36,129 nucleotides of DNA from Candidatus Zixiibacteriota bacterium (lineage in GTDB: Bacteria; RBG-13-66-14; B26-G2; WVWN01): the NCBI GenBank assembly GCA_030613505.1, contig JAUWLW010000030.1, forward strand, positions 1 to 36,129, in the 5' to 3' direction. Of the stretch, positions 1 to 8,744 are shown one piece after another. Under the pieces are notes generated by a model, which saw only the letters and a program-made list of their open reading frames with translations, had not been told where the DNA came from and ran no database searches. Positions within the stretch are counted from its first letter, which is position 1. Each line of letters begins with the position of its first letter. A program made the translations under genes and the position numbers.

Positions 1-95
1 TAAATAGCGCCCAATATTATTCCTAATATCGGGATTATGAAAGAGAGGCCGTACCACAGCCAGGCGGGCTCGAGCGGTTTTTCGCCGTTACTCAT
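1..95 (-). CDS. Small membrane protein, 5'-terminal part only
   Basis: The first 31 codons lie in the window; the rest runs off its left edge. The translation begins MSNGEKPLEPAWLWYG and continues into a hydrophobic helix. It closely matches the start of the next gene (MAENKTTLEPRWLWY...), so the two are tandem paralogues only 10 bp apart. A purine-rich stretch (GAGAGAAG) precedes the ATG and could act as ribosome binding site. The shared L-E-P-x-W-L-W-Y segment followed by a Pro-containing transmembrane helix suggests a small inner-membrane protein. I do not recognise the family. Function is unknown. Confidence 0.6.
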   Translation of the reverse strand, partial: MSNGEKPLEPAWLWYGLSFIIPILGIILGAI

Positions 96-105
96 CGCTT
101 CTCTC

Positions 106-336
106 TTATTTCATCCATTCCGCGGCGCCGAGCACGAATAACCAAACGACATAGAAGGTCAAACAAGCTACAACGCCGACGATGGCCGCGATTGTGGTTC
201 TTTTGCCGAATTCTTTACTTTCGGGCGCTTCTTTGCGGCGGTAGATAATACCCAAGAGTATGCCTACGACGGGCAGGATAAAAGAAATCGCGTACCAGAG
301 CCACCTCGGCTCGAGCGTCGTTTTGTTTTCGGCCAT
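106..336 (-). CDS. Small two-helix membrane protein, hypothetical
   Basis: The protein has 76 residues, starting at MAENKTTLEP. A longer upstream in-frame extension exists but reads through GC-rich non-coding sequence, so I chose this start because it aligns with the paralogue downstream. It has two predicted membrane helices (about residues 12-31 and 50-70) separated by a short charged loop (R-R-K-E-x-x-E-S-K-E). The first helix and the preceding L-E-P-x-W-L-W-Y motif are shared with the partial gene at 1-95. No clear Shine-Dalgarno sequence precedes it. I cannot name a function; the layout resembles small DUF-type integral membrane proteins that occur in tandem arrays. Confidence 0.65.
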   Translation of the reverse strand: MAENKTTLEPRWLWYAISFILPVVGILLGIIYRRKEAPESKEFGKRTTIAAIVGVVACLTFYVVWLFVLGAAEWMK

Positions 337-428
337 AGCTAAGAGGTATTTATCGGTCGCATCGCCCGTTCGCGGCCCTTGACGTTGGATTACGCTAACA
401 TAGTTCTTGCCGAAAGTATAGTTTTTTT

Positions 429-1901
429 TTACTCGCCTTTGCCGGCCGAGCCGGCCTCGCGGTTGCGGCCGCCGAAGCCGAGGATCTCCTTTATAGCCGC
501 GACATCCTCGCCCCCCAACGTGTGCAACAGGAACAACAGGGGTACGTAGAGGCCGGCGCCGATCACGATAAGCGAGGGCCAGGGCAGGAACGGCCGTACG
601 GCCCATATAGCGACGCCCATCACCGCGGCCGCGACGGCCGTTCGGGCCGCGGCGCCGCCCAGCCGGCTCCGGTAGACGAGCGCGAAGGTGAAGAGGTAAT
701 TCTGGACCAGGGCCACCGTCAGCGATATCAGCAGCGCGGCCGCGGCTCCCACCGCCCCCCAGCGCGGTATCAGCCAGATCCCGCTCGCCGCCATTACCAA
801 AATGTTTACGACCAATATGAAGACGCTTTTGAATTGCTGCTCCGCGGCGAACAGCGCTCGGTAGAAGACGTTATTCATATAGATGGGGATAACGGCGAAT
901 ATCAGGAGGGAGAGCACCGCCACCGAACGCGCGAAGTCCACCTCGTAAATAAGCAGGACCACCGGTTCGGCCAATACGTACGCGCCCACAGCCGCCGGAA
1001 GCGCGAACGCGACCAGGTACCGCAGCGAACGCTCCGCCAGGCGGACGAACTGCGGCCGGTCCTCGCGCCACGTCCGCGCCATGTTGGGGTAGACCGCGTT
1101 CATGAACGATTCCGGAACGAGCGTCAGTAGGAACATCAAACGATACGACGCCGAGTAGATGCCGACTTCGGCGGGCCCCACCATCCGTTGCAGCAAGAGG
1201 ACGTCGAGGCGCCAATATATCGACGCCAGGACCGCGAGGCCCGCGAACGGCGTAGCGCCCCGCAGCAGCCGGCGAAGGAACGCCCAGTCGAGGCGAACGC
1301 GCCCGGCGCGCGTTTGCCACACGCACAGCGGCACCGAAAAAGACGCCGACGCGAACTCCACCGCCGCCCGCACGACGAGCAGGCCCACCACGCCGTACCC
1401 GAGCCACAAGACCAGTATGCTTATGGCCGTTACCAGCGTGCGCTTGACGAACGCGAGCAGCGTTATGAACTCCGCCTTCTCGATGCCTATGAAGGAGGAT
1501 TCCGCCGCGGCGCCCAGCGACGCCGGCACGAGGCCCAGCGAGGCTACGACCGCGGCGAGGTAGGTATCCCGCCCCAGGCCGTACGCCGCGGCCGCGCCGT
1601 TCATCACGGCGACCAGCACCAGCGCCGCGCCGCCCACCAGGACCGCGGCGTGGACGAAGTACTTCCCGGCCTCCTCCCGCCGCCGGCCTATCTCCCGCGG
1701 GAGATAGTTCTGCAGGCCGAAGAAGGATATCAACTCGAAGGTCAGGTAGAAGGCTACGACGAAGGAATATTTGCCGAAGTCCTCGACCCCCAACCGCCGG
1801 GAGGCGTATACCACCAGTAAAAAGCCCGCCACCTGGTTGATGATCCGGGTGGCGAGGAGGGCGGTGGTATTCTTCGCGATGCGACGCTTCATCGGGGCCA
1901 T
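429..1901 (-). CDS. Polysaccharide/oligosaccharide flippase (MOP superfamily, Wzx-like)
   Basis: The 490-residue protein has about 12-14 hydrophobic helices along its whole length. The N-terminal pattern (A-K-N-T ... Y-A-S-R-R-L-G-V-E-D-F-G-K-Y-S-F) is typical of the Wzx/RfbX branch of the MOP exporter superfamily. These proteins flip undecaprenyl- or lipid-linked glycans across the inner membrane for O-antigen, capsule or exopolysaccharide assembly. Length is normal for the family. The start is ATG at 1901 or, nine bases in, ATG at 1892 (MKRRIAKNT). A promoter at 1911-1938 places transcription initiation within a few bases of the 1901 ATG, so the mRNA may be leaderless. No glycosyltransferases are adjacent, so the substrate cannot be inferred. 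Confidence 0.88.
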   Translation of the reverse strand: MAPMKRRIAKNTTALLATRIINQVAGFLLVVYASRRLGVEDFGKYSFVVAFYLTFELISFFGLQNYLPREIGRRREEAGKYFVHAAVLVGGAALVLVAVMNGAAAAYGLGRDTYLAAVVASLGLVPASLGAAAESSFIGIEKAEFITLLAFVKRTLVTAISILVLWLGYGVVGLLVVRAAVEFASASFSVPLCVWQTRAGRVRLDWAFLRRLLRGATPFAGLAVLASIYWRLDVLLLQRMVGPAEVGIYSASYRLMFLLTLVPESFMNAVYPNMARTWREDRPQFVRLAERSLRYLVAFALPAAVGAYVLAEPVVLLIYEVDFARSVAVLSLLIFAVIPIYMNNVFYRALFAAEQQFKSVFILVVNILVMAASGIWLIPRWGAVGAAAALLISLTVALVQNYLFTFALVYRSRLGGAAARTAVAAAVMGVAIWAVRPFLPWPSLIVIGAGLYVPLLFLLHTLGGEDVAAIKEILGFGGRNREAGSAGKGE

Positions 1902-1910
1902 CGTTTCGCA

Positions 1911-1938
1911 AGCATAACATAACGCGTTGCCCAGTCAA
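1911..1938 (-). promoter_or_regulatory. Sigma70-type promoter of the flippase gene
   Basis: Read on the minus strand, TTGACT (1938-1933) is followed by a 16 nt spacer and TATGCT (1916-1911), with a TG one base upstream of the -10. Expected initiation near 1904 leaves almost no leader before the ATG at 1901. Confidence 0.6.
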
Positions 1939-1987
1939 GGGTTAAGGCCGGGGGTGGCTTCCCAAGTGGCCGTCGAAAGGGGACATA

Positions 1988-1996
1988 TGTTATAAT
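1988..1996 (+). promoter_or_regulatory. Extended -10 promoter element upstream of mfd
   Basis: TGTTATAAT is a perfect -10 hexamer with the TGn extension. No good -35 is visible, which is common for extended -10 promoters. Initiation near 2003 gives a leader of about 24 nt with no evident Shine-Dalgarno sequence before the mfd ATG at 2027. Confidence 0.6.
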
Positions 1997-2026
1997 TAAA
2001 GAAGTATTTTTCCCGCTTCTGTTCCT

Positions 2027-5000
2027 ATGGATTATTGCGAAAAAGTCGCCCGCCACGCCGTATTTCGCGACGTCGCAGACGAGCTGCGCGCGGGCCGCGG
2101 CCGGACCGTCCCCGTGGGCGGCCTCGCCGGCGGCGCCGCGGCGTTGTTCGTCGCCGCGCTGCGTCGCGAGCTCGACGTCTCGGTGCTGACGTTGACGCCG
2201 ACCGCCGAGCAGGCGGAGGCGTTCGCGGCGGACGGCGAGAGCTACGCGGGCGAGGAGGCCGCGCTGCTCGAGCCGCACAACGTCGTTCCGCTCAAGGCCG
2301 TGTCGCCCAGCCTCGAGACGTCGGCGTCGCGCGTCAAAGCGCTTTTGTCGCTGGCGGAGGGGCGGCCGTGGTGCGTGGCGTCGGCCGCGGCTTTCCGCTG
2401 GCGGCTGGCGCCGCCCGATACGCTCCGGCGCGCCGTCCGGCGGTACCGCGCCGGCGATACGTTGGATTTAGCCGCGCTCGAGCGGTACTTGCCGTGGCTC
2501 GGCTACGAGCGCGTGGGCATGGTGGAGGGGCCGGCTCAATTCGCGCGCCGCGGCGCGATACTGGATATCTTCCCGGCGGGCGCCGAGGGGCCGGCGCGCC
2601 TCGAGCTATTCGGCGACGACGTCGAGTCCGTGCGCGGCTTCGACGTGTCGACGCAGCGGCGCGCCGGCGAGCTGGGCGAGCTCGCTGTCTACCCCACGCG
2701 GGAAGTGGTCCTTTCCCCCGAGCGCGTGAACCGCGCGGTGCGAATTATCCGTTCGCGCTTCGGCGACGACGCCGCGGAAGTGGCGTACGAAGCGCTGGAC
2801 GTGCACCGGTACGTCGACGGCGTCGAGAACCTCTTGCCCTTTCTATTTAACGAGACGGCTACCGTCGCCGACTACTTCGGGGGGACGCCGCTGCTGGTCC
2901 TGTACGACGCCGATGGCGTCGCCGCGGCCGCGGCGGAGGCCGGCGAACCCGCAAAGCCCTCCTTTCCCTTTCCGCGCCCCGACGAACTCTTTATCGATTT
3001 CGACGAATTTTTAGCGGCTTTCGCTCGGGCGGGCGGCAACGTTCTGACGGTGCAGGCCGGCGCGGCGGGGGACGGCGCCAATTTCCACGCCCGCGAAGTC
3101 GACCACCTCGCCGGGCGGCTGGATTTGTTCGTGGACGAGGTGCGCGCGTTCGGGCGCCGGGGCCGGGCGGTGGTGCACGTCGACCGCTCCGAGCAGGGCG
3201 AGCGGTTCCGGGAGATCGTCGCCGGCCGCGCCGACGAGCTGCCGCTGCAATACGACGTCAAACCCTCGCGGCGGGGCTTCGTGTGGGAGGACGTAGGCCT
3301 GGCCGTCTTCCCCGCCAGCCAAGTGTTGGGACGCAGGCCCGCGGCGCGCCGGCGGCACGCCCCCCGCTTTGAACCGGGCGAGGACGCCGTGAAGATAACC
3401 TCCGCTTTCGACCTCGAGCCCGGCGACCTCGTCGTCCACGCCGACCACGGCGTGGGGCGGTTCGAAGGGCTCGCCACCCTTCCGGTGGGCGACCACCGGG
3501 AGGAGTTCATCACGCTCACCTACGAGGGCGGCGACCGCCTTTACGTCCCGGTCTACAATCTGCGCGTCGTGTACAAGTACGTGGGCGGCGACCCCAGGAC
3601 CAGGGCCCTCGACCGGTTGGGCGGCGCCTCCTGGCGGCGCGCCCGTTCCCGCGCCAAGAAGTCGGCCGAGAAGCTCGCGCGCAAGCTGATAGACATCTAC
3701 GGCGCCCGGGCCGCCCGTCCCGGCCACGTCTTCGTGGGCGAGCCGTCGTGGGAGCTGGAGCTCGCCGAGACCTTCCCCTACGCCGAGACGCCGGACCAGC
3801 TCCGCGCCGTAGAGGAAGTGGCGGAGGATATGGCCGCCGCCAAACCCATGGACCGGCTGGTATGCGGCGACGTCGGCTTCGGCAAAACCGAGGTCGCGGT
3901 GCGGGCCGCCCTCAAGGCCGTGGCCGACGGCAAGCAAGTCGCGGTCCTGGTCCCGACGACGGTGCTGGCCGACCAGCACTACTCGACTTTCCGCGAGCGC
4001 CTGGCCCCCTTCGCCGTACGGGTCGAGATGTTGAGCCGTTTCAAAAAGCCCAAAGAGCAGAAGGAGATACTGGCGGAGCTCGCGGCCGCCAAGGTCGACG
4101 TCGTCATCGGGACCCACCGCCTCCTCTCGCGCGACGTATCCTTCGCGGACCTGGGCCTGCTGGTCGTGGACGAGGAGCAACACTTCGGCGTCGCCCACAA
4201 GGAACGCATCAAGGAGATGCGTAAGCTGGTCGACGTTTTGACGCTCACCGCCACGCCCATACCGCGCACGCTACACATGGCGCTCGCCGGCCTGCGCGAC
4301 CTCTCGCTCATCGGGACCGCGCCGCTGGAGCGTTTGCCCATCCACACCGTCGTCGCGCCCTTCGACGAGGACCTCATTGCCGACGCCGTCACCCGCGAGC
4401 TGGGCCGGGGAGGCCAGGTATTCTTCGTCCACAACCGCGTGCAGACCATCGACGGCGTGGCGGATTACTTGCGGGGCCTGGTGCCGGAGGCGCGGTTCGG
4501 CGTGGCCCACGGCCAGCTGAAGGAGCGCGAGCTGGAGCGCATCATGCACGAATTCGCCGATGGCAAGTTCGACGTGCTGGTTTCGTCCGCCATAATAGAG
4601 GCGGGGCTGGACTTCCCGAACGTGAATACCATAGTAATCAACCGCGCCGACAGCTTCGGCTTGAGTCAGCTCCATCAGTTGCGCGGGCGGGTGGGTCGCT
4701 CCCACGCTCGGGCGTACGCCTACCTGCTCACGCCGCCGAGCAACGTCCTCACCGACGCCGCGCGCCAGCGGCTGGCCGCCCTCAAGGACGCCACCGAGCT
4801 CGGTTCCGGCTTCCGCCTCGCTATGCGCGACCTCGAGATCCGAGGCGCCGGCAACCTGCTGGGGCCGGAGCAGAGCGGCGCCTTGGCGGCCGTGGGGCTC
4901 GAGCTCTTTACACGGATATTGGCCGCCGAGGTCGCCAGGTTGAAGGGAGAGGAAGTGCTCCGGCCGGCGGAGGTGAACGTGCGCTTGGACCTTGACGCGT

Positions 5001-5455
5001 TCATACCGGCGTCGTATATTCCGGACGAGAGACAGCGGCTCGGCATCTACCGACGGCTGAGCGAGGCCGGCGACGACGACGCGGTGGCGGGTCTGGCGGA
5101 GGAGCTCCGCGACCGCTTCGGGCCGCGGCCGGCGGCGGTGGACCATTTATTGGCGGTGCGAAAAATAAGTCTGTGTGGAGCTCGAGCCGGCGTCCGCGTT
5201 GTCGACATAAGCGGCCCGTCGGTGAGGTTGGAATTCGGCAAGGGCCAATTCGAGCGGGCGTCTACCGCCGACGTCCCGACCGAAGTGACCGGCGTCGACG
5301 TGAGGGCGGGGCGGGGCGGCAAGACTTCGGTGACCTTTACCGTCGGCGAGGGGGCGGCGGTCCAGGACGTAACGCTGGCGATGTTGGCCCGCTTCGCGGA
5401 AGGGGCCGGCCAGGTTCAGCTATCGAGTGAGAAAGATGCGGTCCGAGATGGCTAG
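2027..5455 (+). CDS. mfd: Transcription-repair coupling factor Mfd
   Basis: The 1142-residue protein matches Mfd length and layout. An N-terminal UvrB-like damage-recognition module (about 1-400) is followed by a CarD-like RNA polymerase interaction domain at about 460-530 (G-D-L-V-V-H-x-D-H-G-V-G-R-F). The superfamily 2 translocase then shows Walker A (G-D-V-G-F-G-K-T-E, about 612), DEEQ (about 714), T-A-T-P-I-P-R-T-L, and motif VI Q-L-R-G-R-V-G-R-S (about 884). The C-terminal TRCF domain closes the protein. Mfd displaces RNA polymerase stalled at lesions and recruits UvrA for nucleotide-excision repair. The gene ends inside the start of the next one (8 nt overlap), implying a shared transcript. 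Confidence 0.97.
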   Translation: MDYCEKVARHAVFRDVADELRAGRGRTVPVGGLAGGAAALFVAALRRELDVSVLTLTPTAEQAEAFAADGESYAGEEAALLEPHNVVPLKAVSPSLETSASRVKALLSLAEGRPWCVASAAAFRWRLAPPDTLRRAVRRYRAGDTLDLAALERYLPWLGYERVGMVEGPAQFARRGAILDIFPAGAEGPARLELFGDDVESVRGFDVSTQRRAGELGELAVYPTREVVLSPERVNRAVRIIRSRFGDDAAEVAYEALDVHRYVDGVENLLPFLFNETATVADYFGGTPLLVLYDADGVAAAAAEAGEPAKPSFPFPRPDELFIDFDEFLAAFARAGGNVLTVQAGAAGDGANFHAREVDHLAGRLDLFVDEVRAFGRRGRAVVHVDRSEQGERFREIVAGRADELPLQYDVKPSRRGFVWEDVGLAVFPASQVLGRRPAARRRHAPRFEPGEDAVKITSAFDLEPGDLVVHADHGVGRFEGLATLPVGDHREEFITLTYEGGDRLYVPVYNLRVVYKYVGGDPRTRALDRLGGASWRRARSRAKKSAEKLARKLIDIYGARAARPGHVFVGEPSWELELAETFPYAETPDQLRAVEEVAEDMAAAKPMDRLVCGDVGFGKTEVAVRAALKAVADGKQVAVLVPTTVLADQHYSTFRERLAPFAVRVEMLSRFKKPKEQKEILAELAAAKVDVVIGTHRLLSRDVSFADLGLLVVDEEQHFGVAHKERIKEMRKLVDVLTLTATPIPRTLHMALAGLRDLSLIGTAPLERLPIHTVVAPFDEDLIADAVTRELGRGGQVFFVHNRVQTIDGVADYLRGLVPEARFGVAHGQLKERELERIMHEFADGKFDVLVSSAIIEAGLDFPNVNTIVINRADSFGLSQLHQLRGRVGRSHARAYAYLLTPPSNVLTDAARQRLAALKDATELGSGFRLAMRDLEIRGAGNLLGPEQSGALAAVGLELFTRILAAEVARLKGEEVLRPAEVNVRLDLDAFIPASYIPDERQRLGIYRRLSEAGDDDAVAGLAEELRDRFGPRPAAVDHLLAVRKISLCGARAGVRVVDISGPSVRLEFGKGQFERASTADVPTEVTGVDVRAGRGGKTSVTFTVGEGAAVQDVTLAMLARFAEGAGQVQLSSEKDAVRDG

Positions 5456-6170
5456 ACGCTGTATTCTATGTGGAGCAGAGAATCCGGGCGACGCGACGAG
5501 TTGCGGCGAATGCGGCGCGGAACTCGAGGTCGACGCCCCGGCCGACGTCGAGATAGAAGTCTACGACGTGGAGCCGGTGACGGGCGACAAGCCGAGCTAC
5601 TTCGAGGAGACGTTGGCCGCGGCCCGCAAGAGCGTTCGGCGAGAGAGGGCCGACTCGCCGGGGGATATATCGCAAGACCCTTTAATTCGAAAAGAGCTGG
5701 AGGCCGGTTACGAGATCCGTAAGCGCAGGCTCAGCCATCGCCTGCGCCGGCCGCGCAACCTCGTCATAGCGATCGCCGGTGCGGCATTCGCGGCGTTCGT
5801 AATCTACGGCGTCCAGTGGGCGGTGGCGCGCCTGCCGAAGTACGCGTACGCCGAGCCGGCCCACGTGGCGGCGACGAACGTAGCGTTGGAGGCGGCGGCC
5901 GAGCTCGAATCCGTCAAAGTCGAAGTCGCTCCGGAGGGAGGCGCGCCGCCGGCGGTTTTGGCGGTCGGAGGCGAGGGGGGGAAGGTCTTCGTAGACGGCA
6001 ACTACGTGGCGGACGCGCCGGCCGAAGGACTCGGCATCCCGTTGGGGCGGCACCACGTTATGGTAAAGAGGGGGAACGCGATCACGCTCGACGAGACGAT
6101 CGATTTCAAGCTGGGCGAGGGTTACGCGCTCGAGCCGTCGAGCGCGGCCGAGCTCGGGCGCACGCCTTAA
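5448..6170 (+). CDS. Zinc-ribbon single-pass membrane protein with PEGA-like C-terminus
   Basis: This 240-residue protein begins with a four-cysteine zinc ribbon (C-I-L-C-G ... C-G-E-C-G within the first 25 residues). An acidic, then basic, cytoplasmic stretch follows, then one membrane helix at about residues 106-126, and a C-terminal domain of about 110 residues. The end of that domain (G-G-K-V-F-V-D-G-N-Y-V-A-D-A-P and H-H-V-M-V-K-R-G) resembles PEGA-type beta repeats found in envelope proteins. I chose ATG 5448 because it starts directly at the zinc ribbon and overlaps the mfd stop by 8 nt; ATGs at 5427 and 5436 are also in frame. Its role is unknown. Linkage to mfd is probably only transcriptional. 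Confidence 0.75.
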   Translation: MARRCILCGAENPGDATSCGECGAELEVDAPADVEIEVYDVEPVTGDKPSYFEETLAAARKSVRRERADSPGDISQDPLIRKELEAGYEIRKRRLSHRLRRPRNLVIAIAGAAFAAFVIYGVQWAVARLPKYAYAEPAHVAATNVALEAAAELESVKVEVAPEGGAPPAVLAVGGEGGKVFVDGNYVADAPAEGLGIPLGRHHVMVKRGNAITLDETIDFKLGEGYALEPSSAAELGRTP

Positions 6171-6200
6171 ACCGCCCGCCCGCGGGGACGAGGTCTACGA

Positions 6201-8744
6201 TCAAGGCCGGCGGCGTATCCCTCGCGCCGGCCTGATAACGTCCGCGATGCTCGGGACGCGTTCCGGCCGGTGCCACAGGCCGTAGAAATTCCTGGCCTTG
6301 AAGTAATACGCGTCGTTTTTTCGGAAGTTTATAAAATTCGTCGCCAGGCCGTCGACGTACGGTATGACCTCGCGGTCGAGCTTTATCAGCGCCGCTTCCT
6401 CCCAGCTGATGCCCTCGTATTTCTTGTGCCAGAAGGGGCCGAGCCACCTGATGAGCCTTTGGAGTCGCTCGGTGCCGGCGGCGCCTTTCTTTTGGAGGGG
6501 GAACCTCTTCCGGCCCCGCGAGTACTCGTAAAGGTCCTTACGGAAGCGCGCCAGGAACGGCGAGAGATCCCCTTCGCAATCTTCCACGAAGTAGTCGACG
6601 CCCTCGTTTCGACCGGGCGTCGCCGGGTCGTCGTAGACTTCCGTTATGATTACGCGCATCGCGCCCGGGCCGGCGTTGTACATCGCGCCGGCGAGCTTGA
6701 CGCGGTTAACCCGCCCCTCGGCCGACGCCCACGACAGCACGCCGTCCCCCGTCGTCGCCCGGGCGAAGGTTTTGCCGAACGAAGCGCTGTTGGCCTGGTC
6801 GACGACCTCCCGCAAAAATTGCGCGCCGATCTCGACGTTGAAGCGGGCGACGTTGCGCACTGCGTAGCGCGAGTTATACGGCAGGCGGTTTATGCGCGTG
6901 GCGACCAGGCCGTCGGCGGTGGGAAAGGTTATCTTGTAGTTCGTCCCCTTGATGAGGTCCGCCGTGCACTGCATGTAGCCGGTGGCCGAGCCGCGGCCCC
7001 GCCCCACGCGGTAGCAGATGCCGTCCGACAGCGTGTGCACGAAGCCGCATTCCTGATACGATATCGCCATAAGTATCGCGACGAAGTCGGCGTCCGAGGG
7101 GTCGTACTTTTTGCCGGGCGTCGGCGCGCCCGAGGCGGGCGGCGAGCTGTAGCGCCGCCTCTCGGCGTTGACCCGGCCTCCCACCTCCCAGAAGGTATGG
7201 TAGAGGCTGTGGTAGGGGTCGCTCTCGTCGTGCGCTTTGTAGTTGTCGAACTCGCGCAGCGGCAGCTCGGTTGGAAAACCTCGTATCGCAAATTTTAAAT
7301 TTAACAGGTGCTCGAGCGTAGGCCGGCCCAAAATGCGGCCCAGCTCCTCGTCGGTCGCGGCGTAGCCTCGAGCCGGCGGCAAGTTGTTCACGTCGTCGAG
7401 GATGCGCTCCTCACCCGAGGTGTCGTACGGCAACCGCTTGCGGAGCTCGACCAGTTTGGCCACCAGCTCGTCGTCGTAGACGCCGGAGATGTTGCGCAGC
7501 GGCGTGTATTCGTAGGCCGGGTCGCACTCGGCCAGCGTCGCCAGCGCCAGGTTCACGGCGCGCTTGACGTAGAAGACGGCGCCGGAAGCGACGGCTGCGC
7601 CGTCGGCGCCGGCGGGCGAATAGTAAAGGAACGTCGGCTCGTCGTACTCTTCGCCGAGGGCGTAAATGTTTTCGACGCCTTCGAGCGGCCCCAGGATAGG
7701 GTGAGTTGCCCGCGGGCTGTAGTAGGGAAACGCGTTGCGGCCGCGGTCGTCTTGGGCGATTACGGGGCGGGGGTTGTACCGCGGGTCCGACGAGGCCGGC
7801 AGGACGGCGACGGTCAAAAACTCCGATTTGACGTTGGGGGGGAAGGCGTAGAAGACGTCGTCGCCGGCCCGGACCGACAGCCGCGCGTCGTACAGGCCGG
7901 GCGGCAGCGGTTGGTAGGCGTGCGCCCCTTTGTTCGCTATCCCGTACCAGGTGAACTTGTTTACGGGAGCTGTGCCTAGCCGGAGCGGGAAACCCGCCGC
8001 CGGGTCGACGTAGCCGTCGCTGGCGGCGTCGAAGACCTTCTCGCGGCCGCCGCCGGGCTTGCGGGCGAATACCTCCATCCGCACCACGTCGCCGGGGCGC
8101 GGCGGCGGCTCGAGCGAGTAGCGGAAGACGATGGCCGGCGATTGACGGCCCGGCTCGTCGTCGGCGAAGAACCGGAAGTCGGCCTCCTCGAGCGCTACCT
8201 CCAGAAAACCCTCGTTGTCGAAGTACCCGCCCTCGGGGCCGCCCGCCGTAAGCCGGTCCGTAAGGCGGAGGCGGACGGCGCGGCCTCGTCCCGCGACGTA
8301 GTACGTATAGCGGTGGTTGGCCTCGTCGCGAAGGTCGGCGGTCGCCAGGCGGTCGTCTATGACCAGCGACGAGCGCGGCGTGTCGAAGGGGTCGCTCTCC
8401 GTCACGAACTCCGCGTCGTAGCGGCGGCCGTCGCTCGCGCCGACGTACGTCCCGCTGACGATTAACTTGTACAGTTTTCCTTCGAGCAGCGTATGGGGGA
8501 GCGTGATTTCGGTGCCGTCGGTGGGAAGCAGGACGACGCCGGCGTCGCCTTTATCGAAGGGCGTCAGGACGAGGACGACTACTGCCGCCGCGGCCGCCGC
8601 ACCCTTTAGCTTCGTGCGCCGCGGCCTGGTCCACAAGTAACGCGCGACGGCCGCGACGCCCCGACCGCACGCCATTAGCGCGGCCCACACCGCGCGCAGG
8701 CCGGCGACGGCCCACGCGCCCGGGTTTGACGACGAGCCTTTCAC
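6201..8744 (-). CDS. Large membrane-anchored protein with lytic transglycosylase domain
   Basis: About 847 residues are read from a GTG at 8744, whose GTGA overlaps the stop of the upstream gene; a longer in-frame extension would run fully across that gene and is rejected. An N-terminal hydrophobic helix (about 45-60) anchors the protein, and a large beta-rich periplasmic region follows. The SLT-like domain at about 545-700 carries the expected motifs: Y-Q-E-C-G with probable catalytic Glu565, G-Y-M-Q, N-V-E-I-G-A-Q-F-L, and M-Y-N-A-G-P-G-A-M. Such domains cleave the MurNAc-GlcNAc bond of peptidoglycan to 1,6-anhydro products. The long beta-rich region ahead of it is unusual for the family. 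The gene converges with the zinc-ribbon gene. Confidence 0.8.
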   Translation of the reverse strand: MKGSSSNPGAWAVAGLRAVWAALMACGRGVAAVARYLWTRPRRTKLKGAAAAAAVVVLVLTPFDKGDAGVVLLPTDGTEITLPHTLLEGKLYKLIVSGTYVGASDGRRYDAEFVTESDPFDTPRSSLVIDDRLATADLRDEANHRYTYYVAGRGRAVRLRLTDRLTAGGPEGGYFDNEGFLEVALEEADFRFFADDEPGRQSPAIVFRYSLEPPPRPGDVVRMEVFARKPGGGREKVFDAASDGYVDPAAGFPLRLGTAPVNKFTWYGIANKGAHAYQPLPPGLYDARLSVRAGDDVFYAFPPNVKSEFLTVAVLPASSDPRYNPRPVIAQDDRGRNAFPYYSPRATHPILGPLEGVENIYALGEEYDEPTFLYYSPAGADGAAVASGAVFYVKRAVNLALATLAECDPAYEYTPLRNISGVYDDELVAKLVELRKRLPYDTSGEERILDDVNNLPPARGYAATDEELGRILGRPTLEHLLNLKFAIRGFPTELPLREFDNYKAHDESDPYHSLYHTFWEVGGRVNAERRRYSSPPASGAPTPGKKYDPSDADFVAILMAISYQECGFVHTLSDGICYRVGRGRGSATGYMQCTADLIKGTNYKITFPTADGLVATRINRLPYNSRYAVRNVARFNVEIGAQFLREVVDQANSASFGKTFARATTGDGVLSWASAEGRVNRVKLAGAMYNAGPGAMRVIITEVYDDPATPGRNEGVDYFVEDCEGDLSPFLARFRKDLYEYSRGRKRFPLQKKGAAGTERLQRLIRWLGPFWHKKYEGISWEEAALIKLDREVIPYVDGLATNFINFRKNDAYYFKARNFYGLWHRPERVPSIADVIRPARGIRRRP

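Noticed and set aside
871-1938. 355-codon ORF overlapping the flippase on the same strand
   Set aside because: Out-of-frame Gly/Arg-rich shadow of the flippase; no recognisable domain.
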